A stretch of DNA of 64,000 bases from JAVSMW01 sp032027005 (GTDB lineage Bacteria; Bacillota; Thermincolia; Thermincolales; UBA2595): the NCBI GenBank assembly GCA_032027005.1, contig JAVSMW010000020.1:1-64000 (forward strand), written 5' to 3'. Both the position numbers and the translations under genes were made by a program. Shown piece after piece: positions 17,333-25,052 of the stretch (positions are counted from its first letter, which is position 1; each line of letters opens with the position of its first letter). The notes below the pieces were generated by a model. That model was not told where the DNA came from. It did not search any database and saw only the letters and a program-made list of their open reading frames with translations.

Positions 17333-17364
17333 GAACTTGTTCAACTAAAGTTGAACATCGAGAC
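17333..17364 (+). repeat. 32-bp dispersed repeat, copy 1, with 18-bp palindrome
   Basis: Contains GTTCAACTAAAGTTGAAC (17339-17356). The complete 32 bases recur identically at 58612-58643. Immediately downstream are two more hairpins (CTTCGGTGGGG/CCCCACCGAAG at 17364-17393 and TTCCCACTT/AAGTGGGA at 17411-17430). The arrangement resembles the ends of IS200/IS605-type elements, but no transposase is present. Confidence 0.8.
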
Positions 17365-17451
17365 TTCGGTGGGGGAATCAATCCCCACCGAAGCGGAGTA
17401 AGGGGAACCATTCCCACTTATAGAAGTGGGAGTCTTACGATAGGATAAATC

Positions 17452-17488
17452 AAAGCGTCTCCGCCAGGATGGAAGCGGAGACGCTTTT
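17452..17488 (+). terminator. Intrinsic terminator after the Fe-S protein gene
   Basis: AAAGCGTCTCCGC and GCGGAGACGCTTT form a 13-bp stem around a ten-base loop, ending TTTTAC. The remaining gene-free bases to 17706 show a small dyad (ATGCCG/CGGCAT, ~17622) but no clear promoter. Confidence 0.85.
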
Positions 17489-17706
17489 ACATTTCGGAGA
17501 TCTGCCTGTCATTTTATTGGCGCAGGGAACAGATAATATTAAAAGGCCGGCTGTCAAATGGTTGTTCCTGGGAATCTCTTATGATAAGATGACATTATGA
17601 ATTATGTTTGGGTAGACTCCCATGCCGCTTCACGGCATAACCGGAGAAAATCTACTGGCGGCTCGTGAATCGCGACTCGCGACTAATTTATTAAGGGGTG
17701 ACGGCA

Positions 17707-18366
17707 GTGCCAACAATAGAGGAGTTGGTTGAGGCAGTAAAAGCCGGTGACAACAGGGAGGCTGTTGAACTGGCTGCAAAACTGATCAAAGAGGGTGTTG
17801 GAGACTCACGGATTATTCATGAAGGCCTGACCAAAGCCCTGGAGGACTTAGATATCAAGTGCACCACCGACGAATTCAACCTGGTGGAAATTCTGTTGGC
17901 AGGCCGGGCCATGACAGATGTTCTGGATATAGTTCTTAAACCCCGGATGATGAGTGGTGAAGCTTTATCCCCTGTGCATAAGGGTGTTGTCGTTATCGGC
18001 ACTATCGAGGGTGACATTCATGATCTGGGTAAGCGCATCACATTAACTATTATGACTGCAGCCGGGCTTAAGGTAGTGGACCTCGGGGTGGATGTTTCAC
18101 CCGGAGAATTTATTCGCGCTGCCAAGGAGGAAAAAGCATCCTTTATTTGTGTTTCCAGTTTGCTGACAGTCACTTTTCAGGGAATCAGACAAATCAAGGA
18201 AGCGGCTTTAGCTGAGGGCTTAACTGACATTAAAGTTATTGCCGGAGGTGCCGCCGCCAACCGGGCCAGTTCGGTGTTCCTGAATGTAGACTATGTTGCT
18301 AATAACGACCTGGGCGCACTGCGATACATCAGGGGTATTGTTGAAGGGGGTGTCATTATTGAATAA
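17707..18366 (+). CDS. Corrinoid (B12-binding) methyltransferase protein, MtbC/MttC-like
   Basis: A 219-residue two-domain protein: an N-terminal helical cap domain (EELVEAVKAGDNREAVELA...) and a C-terminal Rossmann cobalamin-binding domain with the DxHxxG motif (GDIHDLGKR) and GGAAANRASS near the end. It carries a methyl group on cobalt between substrate-specific and acceptor methyltransferases. GTG at 17707 has AAGGGG eight bases upstream; another GTG at 17698 lies in the ribosome site. Overlaps the next gene by 8 bases. Confidence 0.9.
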   Translation: MPTIEELVEAVKAGDNREAVELAAKLIKEGVGDSRIIHEGLTKALEDLDIKCTTDEFNLVEILLAGRAMTDVLDIVLKPRMMSGEALSPVHKGVVVIGTIEGDIHDLGKRITLTIMTAAGLKVVDLGVDVSPGEFIRAAKEEKASFICVSSLLTVTFQGIRQIKEAALAEGLTDIKVIAGGAAANRASSVFLNVDYVANNDLGALRYIRGIVEGGVIIE

Positions 18367-19360
18367 GTTGAATAGACTCCAGACGGTACTAAAGGGTGTG
18401 ACAGAGCCCGGAAATTTTGTCTTACCTATCATTAACGGTTTGGCGGCTAAGCTGGCAGGGGTTCCGCTGCACCGGTATTTAACTGATGGCGAAACCCTTG
18501 CGCATTGTCAGTTAGAGGCAGCCAAAGCGTATAATTATGATGCGGTTTTCGTTTATTTTGATAATGCAGTTGAAGCTGAGGCTTTGGGAGCGGAATTGGA
18601 CTGGCCTGAAGATGGTTATCCCAGGGTGATGCGGCCAATCCTGGCGGCTCCGAAAGATCTGGATTTATTAAAATCCGATGATTTTTCCCGGATTGGGCGG
18701 CGGGAAAAATTGCTCAAGGCCTGCGAATATTTACACCGCCAGGCAGCGGGGGAAAAACTGGTGGTGGCTACTGTTTTGGGACCGGCGTCTGTCGCGGGTC
18801 AACTTTACGGCCTGGAAAAGCTGCTTTTTCTTGCTGTTGATGAACCCCTGCAGTTTCGTAAATTGCTTGACGACACCTGGCTGATGGTGGATGGCTATGC
18901 CAAAGCACTGATCAGGGCGGGGGCAGATGTGCTTTGCTTATATGAGCCTGCCGCTTCACCTGCGGTAGTGTCAAAAGAGATTTTCAGGACATATCTGCTG
19001 CCGGTGTATAAACAGATGATCAGTGAATGGACGGCTTTGGGCCTGCCGGTATGGAGTCACATCATCGGTCCGATCAGAAATTTTCTGCCATTATTGGCTG
19101 AATTGGGTGCGGATATGATTACTATTGACGATAGTATTCCCTGGACTGAGGCCAGGTTGGCCCTGCCCGAACCATATCTGGTGGGGAATCTGACGGCATC
19201 GTTATTTGCCATCCAAAGTGTGGGCGAAATTGAAAAAACAGTGCGTAAATTAAAGGAACATGCTGACAGCCGCACTATAATCGGGACAGACTGCGAATTA
19301 CCTCTTGATAGTGATCCTGATAACCTACGGGCTATGGTTCGGGTTTGGCGGGAGGGGTAA
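18359..19360 (+). CDS. Uroporphyrinogen-decarboxylase-family methyltransferase (MtaA/MtbA-like)
   Basis: A 333-residue TIM-barrel protein of the UroD superfamily (GNFVLPIINGLAAKLAGVP, AHCQLEAAKAYNYDAVFVYF, TVLGPASVAGQLYGLEKLLF, then TDCELPLDSDPDNLRAMVRV). Such proteins move methyl groups between a corrinoid protein and a thiol or tetrahydrofolate. The MtaA zinc site is H-x-C...C. Here the first pair reads SHIIG, so the first Cys is Ile, while the distal Cys in GTDCELP remains. The start is a TTG inside the end of the corrinoid gene behind AAGGGGG. Substrate unknown. Confidence 0.8.
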   Translation: MNKLNRLQTVLKGVTEPGNFVLPIINGLAAKLAGVPLHRYLTDGETLAHCQLEAAKAYNYDAVFVYFDNAVEAEALGAELDWPEDGYPRVMRPILAAPKDLDLLKSDDFSRIGRREKLLKACEYLHRQAAGEKLVVATVLGPASVAGQLYGLEKLLFLAVDEPLQFRKLLDDTWLMVDGYAKALIRAGADVLCLYEPAASPAVVSKEIFRTYLLPVYKQMISEWTALGLPVWSHIIGPIRNFLPLLAELGADMITIDDSIPWTEARLALPEPYLVGNLTASLFAIQSVGEIEKTVRKLKEHADSRTIIGTDCELPLDSDPDNLRAMVRVWREG

Positions 19361-19365
19361 AACCG

Positions 19366-20643
19366 GTGGACAGGCTTTTTAAGTCATTAATCAAGATTAA
19401 TAACATCATTGGATTTCTGCCTTCCAATCTGGGTCAGGTTATTGCAGCTGTACTGGCTGAGTTCAACTGTCTTCTGACACCTTTTGAAATAAAGGTGCAT
19501 CTTAAGATGCTGGAAAATGAAAAAGAGGAATTGGCGGCACTAATCAAAGGTGGCATGGTTGTACCTGCAGAACACCATAGCGGGTGCAAAGCTATCGCCG
19601 ACCGGCTGCCGGTTATAGTGGAAGACAACAGCCGGGATAGGGGATGCCCTTTTCGGGAGTCATCAGCTGTCAGTTATTCATGTATACCGATCATAGCCGG
19701 AAAAGAAGTATTGGGAACTGTCTCAGTTACTTCCGATACTATCCGCCCTTTGTTGAGGGATGAACTGGAGGTTTTGGTTTCGGTAGTAAATCAACTGGGA
19801 GTGGCCATTCAGCGGTGCAGGCTCCTAAGGAGTCTGGAGGAAGAGAAAAAGACATTGGCCAGGGCTAATGACGAAATATCTGCTCTTAACTGGGAGTTGA
19901 GTTCTCTCGTGCAGCACCTCCAGGAAACCCAGGCCCAGCTTGTCCATTCGGAAAAACTTGCCGCCACCGGGCGGCTGGCGGCTAATATTGCTCATGAAAT
20001 CAACAACCCTGTGGGGATTATATTGTCCCGTCTGGATTGCGTTTTCTGGGAGGAGGATAAGTATCCGGACAGTCGTTTATGGACAGACCTCAGAGTAATC
20101 CAGCGACAGGCTAAACGGGTTGCCGAAATAACAAGAGGCTTGTTATCCCTGACAAGAAAATCCACCAATTCCAGAGAACATATTGATTTATCAAGTTTGG
20201 CGGGAGAGACTGTAGGTTGGCTGGAGGACCAGTTCAAAAAGCAAAAGATCAGGATAAGTTTTAAGCTTAGTGAAACTTATCTGGTGCTGGGGAATCCTGA
20301 ACAACTGCAGCAGGTCGTGGTTAATCTTCTGGTAAATGCCAGAGATGCCATGCCTGACGGCGGAGTTTTGACTGTCAGCACAGGAAAAGATACCGAGAAC
20401 AAACGGGCGGTTTTAGAAATTTCCGATACTGGAATGGGCATCTCAGATGATGAAAAAGATAAAATTTTTGAACCTTTTTATACATCCAAGGAGCCCGGCA
20501 AAGGGACCGGTTTGGGATTATATATTAGTTATTCAATCATCAAAGAAAATCGGGGTGAGATTAAAGTTAAAAGTGCGCCGGGTCAAGGTACTACTTTTGG
20601 GATATACTTGCCGGCGGCCAATCCCGGTCTGGAAACGAGGTGA
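19366..20643 (+). CDS. Cytoplasmic GAF-domain sensor histidine kinase
   Basis: A 425-residue soluble kinase. The N-terminal half is a GAF-like sensor containing three spaced cysteines (C74, C94, C106 in HHSGCKAI, DRGCPF, SYSC) that could bind a metal, Fe-S cluster or sense redox; this is inference. A coiled coil (150-200) leads to the H-box LAANIAHEINNP (H210), then the ATPase domain with VVNLLVNARDAMPDGG, ISDTGMGIS and GTGLGLYIS. GTG at 19366 follows GGGAGGGG. It forms a pair with the next gene, separated by five bases. Confidence 0.88.
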   Translation: MDRLFKSLIKINNIIGFLPSNLGQVIAAVLAEFNCLLTPFEIKVHLKMLENEKEELAALIKGGMVVPAEHHSGCKAIADRLPVIVEDNSRDRGCPFRESSAVSYSCIPIIAGKEVLGTVSVTSDTIRPLLRDELEVLVSVVNQLGVAIQRCRLLRSLEEEKKTLARANDEISALNWELSSLVQHLQETQAQLVHSEKLAATGRLAANIAHEINNPVGIILSRLDCVFWEEDKYPDSRLWTDLRVIQRQAKRVAEITRGLLSLTRKSTNSREHIDLSSLAGETVGWLEDQFKKQKIRISFKLSETYLVLGNPEQLQQVVVNLLVNARDAMPDGGVLTVSTGKDTENKRAVLEISDTGMGISDDEKDKIFEPFYTSKEPGKGTGLGLYISYSIIKENRGEIKVKSAPGQGTTFGIYLPAANPGLETR

Positions 20644-20648
20644 AAAAT

Positions 20649-22046
20649 GTGGATGTGACGCGAAAAATACTGGTTATTGATGATGAAGATGAAATGCTCG
20701 AAAACTGTCAGCGCATCCTCGAACATATGGGGCATGGATGCCTCACCAGCAGTGACAGCGAAAAGGCTATAAACTTAATTGAACAGGAAAAACCCAACCT
20801 GGTTCTCACTGATCTCAAGATGCCGAAAAAGGATGGCCTGGCAGTCTTAAGGGAGGTTCATGAAATTGACCGGGATTTGCCTGTCATTGTGATTACCGGT
20901 TATGGGTCCATTGAATCGGCGGTGGAAGCAATGAAAGCCGGAGCATTTGATTATATTGCCAAGCCTTTTTCTCTGGACCAGTTTCAGATCACGGTGGACA
21001 GGGCTCTCCAGCAAATAAATCTGCAGGAAGAAAACAGGAATCTCAAAGCTCAATTACAGGAAGTATTCCAGTTAAATAGCATCATAGGTTCTAGTCCGGC
21101 CATTCACGAAGTCTTTGAAACCATAACCAAGGTAGCCAAATCCGAGGCGAATGTGATCATCCTCGGTGAAAGCGGGACCGGCAAGGAGCTGGCTGCCCGG
21201 AGTATGCATATCAACAGCCGCCGGGCTAAATCCCCTTTTATAGCTGTGGACTGTGTGTCTCTGCCTGAAAATTTATTGGAAAGTGAACTTTTTGGTTACG
21301 AGAAAGGGGCTTTTACCGGGGCTATCGCGGCCAAGCAGGGGCTCTTTGAATTGGCTAACAGGGGCACCTTGTTTTTGGATGAAATCGGGGATTTAGGGAT
21401 CAATCTGCAGGCAAAGCTCTTGAGAGTGCTGCAGGAAAGGCAGTTTCGCCGGGTAGGAGGCACTCGCCTGATTGATGTGGATATCCGCGTGATTGCTGCA
21501 ACCAACAGAAACCTGGAGCAAATGGTCAAAGACGGGGAATTCCGGGAGGATTTATATTATCGGTTGAATGTTATCTGTATAAAATTACCGCCATTGCGGG
21601 AGCGGGTAGGGGATATCTGCATCTTGGCAGGCCATTTTTGTCACGAATTCAGCGCCGCTCAGGGCAAGGAATTGCAAATATCTCCGGAAGCACTGAAAGT
21701 TTTAGAACACTGGAACTGGCCGGGTAATGTCAGGGAACTGAAAAACGTAGTTGAACGGGCAGTTACTTTTGCCGAAAGGCCAATGGTTGAAGTCAGTGAT
21801 TTATCACCTTATCTGACTGATGAGATTTCCGTTGAATCTGCCGAATATGAAACAGCCTTGCCCTTTTCGGAAGCAAAGAAAAAGTGGATTGCTGTTTTTG
21901 AAAAGAAATACCTGACCGATCTGCTTGAACGGCACGGGTGGAATATTTCCAGGGCTGCCCGGGAAGCCGAAATTGACCGAAGAAACATCTACCGGCTAAT
22001 TGCCAAGCATGGTTTAAACAAGAATCGGCTAATAAGTGAAGAATAG
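20649..22046 (+). CDS. NtrC-family sigma-54-dependent response regulator
   Basis: A 465-residue activator. It has a receiver domain with acidic pocket D11/D12 and phospho-acceptor D55 (LVLTDLKMP), then an AAA+ domain with Walker A GESGTGKE, the sigma-54 contact loop GAFTGA, Walker B LFLDEIGDL and arginine-finger region. A C-terminal Fis-type HTH follows (NISRAAREAEIDRRNIYRLI). The GTG at 20649 has ACGAGG about ten bases upstream; the GTG at 20640 is too close. Downstream are two -24/-12 promoters (22098 and 23050), so its likely targets are the adjacent small genes and the nos operon. Confidence 0.92.
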   Translation: MDVTRKILVIDDEDEMLENCQRILEHMGHGCLTSSDSEKAINLIEQEKPNLVLTDLKMPKKDGLAVLREVHEIDRDLPVIVITGYGSIESAVEAMKAGAFDYIAKPFSLDQFQITVDRALQQINLQEENRNLKAQLQEVFQLNSIIGSSPAIHEVFETITKVAKSEANVIILGESGTGKELAARSMHINSRRAKSPFIAVDCVSLPENLLESELFGYEKGAFTGAIAAKQGLFELANRGTLFLDEIGDLGINLQAKLLRVLQERQFRRVGGTRLIDVDIRVIAATNRNLEQMVKDGEFREDLYYRLNVICIKLPPLRERVGDICILAGHFCHEFSAAQGKELQISPEALKVLEHWNWPGNVRELKNVVERAVTFAERPMVEVSDLSPYLTDEISVESAEYETALPFSEAKKKWIAVFEKKYLTDLLERHGWNISRAAREAEIDRRNIYRLIAKHGLNKNRLISEE

Positions 22047-22050
22047 AGCA

Positions 22051-22089
22051 GTCCCCTGCGCAGGAAATCACCTGTATCAGGGGACGTTT
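22051..22089 (+). terminator. Terminator after the response regulator
   Basis: GTCCCCTG and CAGGGGAC arms followed by GTTTTAGATTTTTT. Confidence 0.75.
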
Positions 22090-22097
22090 TAGATTTT

Positions 22098-22114
22098 TTG
22101 GCACAGAAATTGCT
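22098..22114 (+). promoter_or_regulatory. Near-consensus sigma-54 (-24/-12) promoter
   Basis: TTGGCACAGAAATTGCT matches the YTGGCACGrNNNTTGCW consensus at all but one defined position, with GG and GC exactly ten bases apart. It drives the 47-residue ORF at 22166 and probably the 122-residue membrane protein. Confidence 0.8.
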
Positions 22115-22165
22115 ATATTTTACTATAAATCTAATTTTAATGATTTGTGAAAAGGAGGGAAATAA

Positions 22166-22309
22166 ATGTGTAACACCATGATGGCTTTTAAGTGCCCGGA
22201 ACCGCAGCACAAGAAGCTGAAGGGCCGGACCGCTTTTTTAAGCCGTCTGTTTTCGATATCCAAATTAAGTTTGGTATCCCTATTTGCAGATACACTGCGG
22301 CATAAATAG
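22166..22309 (+). CDS. Small Cys-containing ORF (47 aa)
   Basis: Encodes 47 residues beginning MCNTMMAFKCPEPQHKKLK and ending in a mildly hydrophobic, basic segment. ATG is preceded by AAAGGAGGG at 22151-22159 with good spacing, and it lies about 40 bases after the predicted sigma-54 transcription start. Cys2 and Cys10 with His15 could bind metal. I recognise no family; the strong ribosome site and promoter are the main support. Confidence 0.55.
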   Translation: MCNTMMAFKCPEPQHKKLKGRTAFLSRLFSISKLSLVSLFADTLRHK

Positions 22310-22318
22310 ACAAAAAAT

Positions 22319-22338
22319 ATGTGTCGTTTGTGTCACAT
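22319..22338. promoter_or_regulatory. GTG-N10-CAC dyad upstream of the small membrane protein
   Basis: ATGTG and CACAT arms separated by ten bases, the same arm spacing as two dyads in front of the nos genes (22901 and 22993). Confidence 0.4.
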
Positions 22339-22391
22339 CTGGGGTGAAAATGCCTCAATAAAAAAATGACATTAGTAAGGAGGTAATCAAT

Positions 22392-22760
22392 ATGATGGGT
22401 TTCATAGGGTTAATTGGGGCATTAGGCGCGTTGTTTGGTTTTCTGTTTGTAGTATACATCGTAAACTACGAAATGCACTTTTCTAAACCGGCGCGGTGGA
22501 TACTAAGCATTGGCGGTGGCCTGATTATGGCCCCGGTTACCGGTTTGCTGGTGATGATGGCAATTTGGCCGCCCTTCAGTCTTATTTATACTGTAGTGGT
22601 AATGGGCTTAATTGTCCTGATTTTCGCCCTGGCTCGCTGGATTGGAAATGGCACCCTGAAACGGGTAGAGGATGAGATAATTCATGATTTAGAATATCTT
22701 AAAAGCAAGCAGCCAAATCTAAATTCACCCGTGGATGTTTTGGGTCTCGAAACAGACTAA
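22392..22760 (+). CDS. Small membrane protein (122 aa)
   Basis: Three predicted membrane helices (about 3-24, 34-58, 62-82), then a charged cytoplasmic tail (RVEDEIIHDLEYLKSKQ). No family recognised. ATG follows AAGGAGG with eight bases spacing. It lies between the sigma-54 activator and the nos genes and is followed by a terminator, so it is a separate unit from nos; it may be co-transcribed with the 47-residue ORF. Confidence 0.75.
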   Translation: MMGFIGLIGALGALFGFLFVVYIVNYEMHFSKPARWILSIGGGLIMAPVTGLLVMMAIWPPFSLIYTVVVMGLIVLIFALARWIGNGTLKRVEDEIIHDLEYLKSKQPNLNSPVDVLGLETD

Positions 22761-22826
22761 CGAATCATAAGACTTCATAAGACTTGCGACTCATAGCAAG
22801 GCGATACAAAAAAATAAAATGACTTC

Positions 22827-22853
22827 AAAGACAGGTTTTACCTGTCTTTTTTG
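22827..22853 (+). terminator. Intrinsic terminator before the nos regulatory region
   Basis: AAAGACAGG-tttta-CCTGTCTTT followed by TTTTG. Perfect stem and T-run. Confidence 0.9.
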
Positions 22854-22900
22854 TTTTTAACAAATGAACTTCTCGATACATGAGACGTTAATACCTCACC

Positions 22901-23008
22901 GTGGCGTATACGCCACATATGGGTGAACGTGGGTATAAGCACATACGCACATGAGGGCTCGTGGTTTATATCACATAATTGCATAGTTTAATGTGGCGAG
23001 ACTGCCAC
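22901..23008 (+). promoter_or_regulatory. Cluster of four GTG...CAC dyads upstream of the nos promoter
   Basis: GTGGCGTATACGCCAC (22901-22916, perfect 16-bp palindrome), GTGGGTATAAGCAC (22929-22942), GTGGTTTATATCAC (22961-22974) and GTGGCGAGACTGCCAC (22993-23008). All four are followed by ATA. Centres are 27, 32 and 33 bases apart, roughly three helical turns. They lie 45-150 bases upstream of a -24/-12 promoter, the usual place for NtrC-type enhancer sites. A CRP/FNR-type regulator for the two 14-bp sites is an alternative. Confidence 0.65.
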
Positions 23009-23049
23009 ATAGGAGAAAATTTACAGGCCGATGCTGCGCTATTTTGTGT

Positions 23050-23066
23050 TTGGCATACATCTTGCA
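23050..23066 (+). promoter_or_regulatory. Sigma-54 (-24/-12) promoter of the nos operon
   Basis: TTGGCATACATCTTGCA has the invariant GG (23052-23053) and GC (23064-23065) ten bases apart, plus the TTGGCA and TTGCA halves. It precedes the first nos gene by about 130 bases. Confidence 0.7.
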
Positions 23067-23193
23067 TAATGTGACAAAGAGTGCGAATTTACCGGCAAAA
23101 AATCGACGAATGCTGGTATTTAACGATGGGAGGTGGGGTGTCTTAAGTTGTAAAAGTTTTCACTAGCATGAAAAGGAGGTAGCAATATTAAGC

Positions 23194-23661
23194 ATGGGTA
23201 AAAAAACCGTAACAATCATTGTCATGATAGTGCTTGTTGTTTTAGGTGCTGCGGGTGGAGTATTGGCTCAAAACGTTGTACCGAGTGAGCGGCATATTTT
23301 TGTTCAAGCCAGGCAGTTTGGCTACGACCCTGCTGTGATTAAAGTTAACAAAGGAGACAAAGTTACTATCGAGTTAATAAGCGAAGACGTTACCCACGGT
23401 TTGTATCTCGACGGCTATGATGTCAATTTGATAACCCGCCCTGCCGGTGATCCGGGTGTGGCAACCTTCATTGCCGATAAAACAGGAAAATTTAATTTTC
23501 GCTGCAGTCAGACTTGTGGTGCATTTCATCCCTTCATGATTGGCAAGCTGGTTGTTGAGCCTAATTACCTGTTTCCCGGGTCTATTGGGGCGACAATTGG
23601 CTTAGGTGCAGCAGCATTATTTTTCTTCGCGCGTAAGGAGGGTGAAATGAGTGGGGAGTAA
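23194..23661 (+). CDS. Membrane-anchored CuA cupredoxin of the nos cluster
   Basis: A 155-residue cytochrome-oxidase-subunit-II-like cupredoxin. An N-terminal signal or anchor (residues 5-25) and a C-terminal helix (126-146) flank an extracellular domain with all CuA ligands: H68 (VTHGL), C104, C108, H112 and M115 in CSQTCGAFHPFM. There is no oxidase subunit I nearby, so it is more likely an electron carrier toward N2O reductase than an oxidase part. AAAGGAGG lies 14 bases from the ATG, a long spacing. The next gene's GTG lies inside its 3' end. Confidence 0.85.
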   Translation: MGKKTVTIIVMIVLVVLGAAGGVLAQNVVPSERHIFVQARQFGYDPAVIKVNKGDKVTIELISEDVTHGLYLDGYDVNLITRPAGDPGVATFIADKTGKFNFRCSQTCGAFHPFMIGKLVVEPNYLFPGSIGATIGLGAAALFFFARKEGEMSGE

Positions 23662-25036
23662 GAAAAGGATTGATCTTTTAGATAAGGCCCCTTGGCTGAA
23701 AAAACTCGTTAAAATGCGCAGTTTTCAATTTATTTTGATTTTACCCAATCTGGTGCTTTTCTTTCTTTTCCTGATTGCCGGAGTTATTGGGAACCCCATG
23801 GGCAGTCAGAATATAATTATAGTTTTCGTCTGGATTCTCTGGTGGGTGGTATTGATCGGCATCCTGGTTCCTTTTGGCTCAAGACTGTGGTGTACCATGT
23901 GCCCGCTGCCAATTATCGGTGAGTGGTTCCAAAGAGGTGCCATCGCCGGGGTTAGAAAAGGAAAACCTTTCGGACTGAATAAAAAATGGCCATCAGCTCT
24001 GAAAAATATCTGGCCCCAGAACATTGGCTTTTTATGTTTAGCTATATTCAGTGCACTTTTGGTTACGAGACCAATTGTTAGTGTCTTTGTGCTTGGTGGA
24101 ATGATCCTGGTGGCAATTGTGCTGCATTTAATTTATGAAAAAAGAAGTTTCTGTATGTATATCTGCCCCGTGGGAGGATTTCTCGGACTTTACTCAATGT
24201 GTTCAACTCTGGAACTCAGGGTTAAGGATCCGGAAGTCTGCCGTCAACACAAAGAAAAGGATTGCATCCGCGGTAATGAAAATGGATATGGCTGTCCCTG
24301 GTTCCAGTATCCCGGCAACCAAACCCGTAACAACTACTGTGGGTTGTGTACCGAATGTATCAAGACTTGTCCGTTAGATAATATTGCAGTGAATGTACGG
24401 CCTTTTGCCAGTGATGACAAAATCAAGAATTATGATGAGGCATGGAAGGCTTTTATAATGATTACCCTGGCTATGGTTTACTCAGTAACGCTTCTGGGAC
24501 CTAATGCGGAGATCAAAGACTGGGCCAATGCTACCTTTACAGGTGAATGGAGAGGGTTCTTAACTTATGCCTTGGTTGTCTTAAGCAGTGCGCTGGCCGG
24601 TTTCCCGGCGGTTTACGCAGTTTTTGCCTGGCTGGCCAAAGTGTTTTCCGGAAACAAAGAGGTTTCTTTTGAAAATGTATTTATTCGCTATTCATTCGTT
24701 TTGGTGCCTATGGGTCTATTGGCCTGGATTGCATTCAGTGTTCCCCTGGTGATGATTAATGGTGCCTATATTGTATCTGTTATTTCAGACCCCATGGGAT
24801 GGGGATGGGATCTCTTTGGAACCAAGGAAATTCACTGGCATCCCGTTTTACCCGGGTGGGTTCCATATATTCAGGCAGTTTTACTCATGGTAGGACTTTG
24901 GTTCTCCATTAAAAAAGGACATGATGTCGGCAGACAATTGTTTAAGACAAAAGGTGAGGTTATTCGCAGCCTAATACCAATAACCGTTCTTTTAATTGGT
25001 GTAGTGATTGCCTTCCTCACCCAATATGTCAATTAA
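23651..25036 (+). CDS. NapH/NosR-like polyferredoxin membrane protein
   Basis: A 461-residue integral membrane protein with about eight helices. It has two cysteine-proline motifs at membrane edges (WCTMCP, C81/C84; FCMYICP, C168/C172) and a ferredoxin-like region with C197/C205/C215 and the cluster C230-C233-C236-C240 (CGLCTECIKTCP). This is the C-terminal half of NosR without its FMN domain, or a NosH/NapH relative. Predicted role is menaquinol oxidation with electron delivery to extracellular copper proteins. GTG at 23651 follows AAGGAGG by nine bases and overlaps the upstream gene. Confidence 0.85.
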   Translation: MGSKKRIDLLDKAPWLKKLVKMRSFQFILILPNLVLFFLFLIAGVIGNPMGSQNIIIVFVWILWWVVLIGILVPFGSRLWCTMCPLPIIGEWFQRGAIAGVRKGKPFGLNKKWPSALKNIWPQNIGFLCLAIFSALLVTRPIVSVFVLGGMILVAIVLHLIYEKRSFCMYICPVGGFLGLYSMCSTLELRVKDPEVCRQHKEKDCIRGNENGYGCPWFQYPGNQTRNNYCGLCTECIKTCPLDNIAVNVRPFASDDKIKNYDEAWKAFIMITLAMVYSVTLLGPNAEIKDWANATFTGEWRGFLTYALVVLSSALAGFPAVYAVFAWLAKVFSGNKEVSFENVFIRYSFVLVPMGLLAWIAFSVPLVMINGAYIVSVISDPMGWGWDLFGTKEIHWHPVLPGWVPYIQAVLLMVGLWFSIKKGHDVGRQLFKTKGEVIRSLIPITVLLIGVVIAFLTQYVN

Positions 25037-25052
25037 AGAGGGGGATGACTTG

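Noticed and set aside
22340..22356. Third sigma-54 promoter before the small membrane protein
   Set aside because: GG and GC are nine rather than ten bases apart and the flanks do not match.
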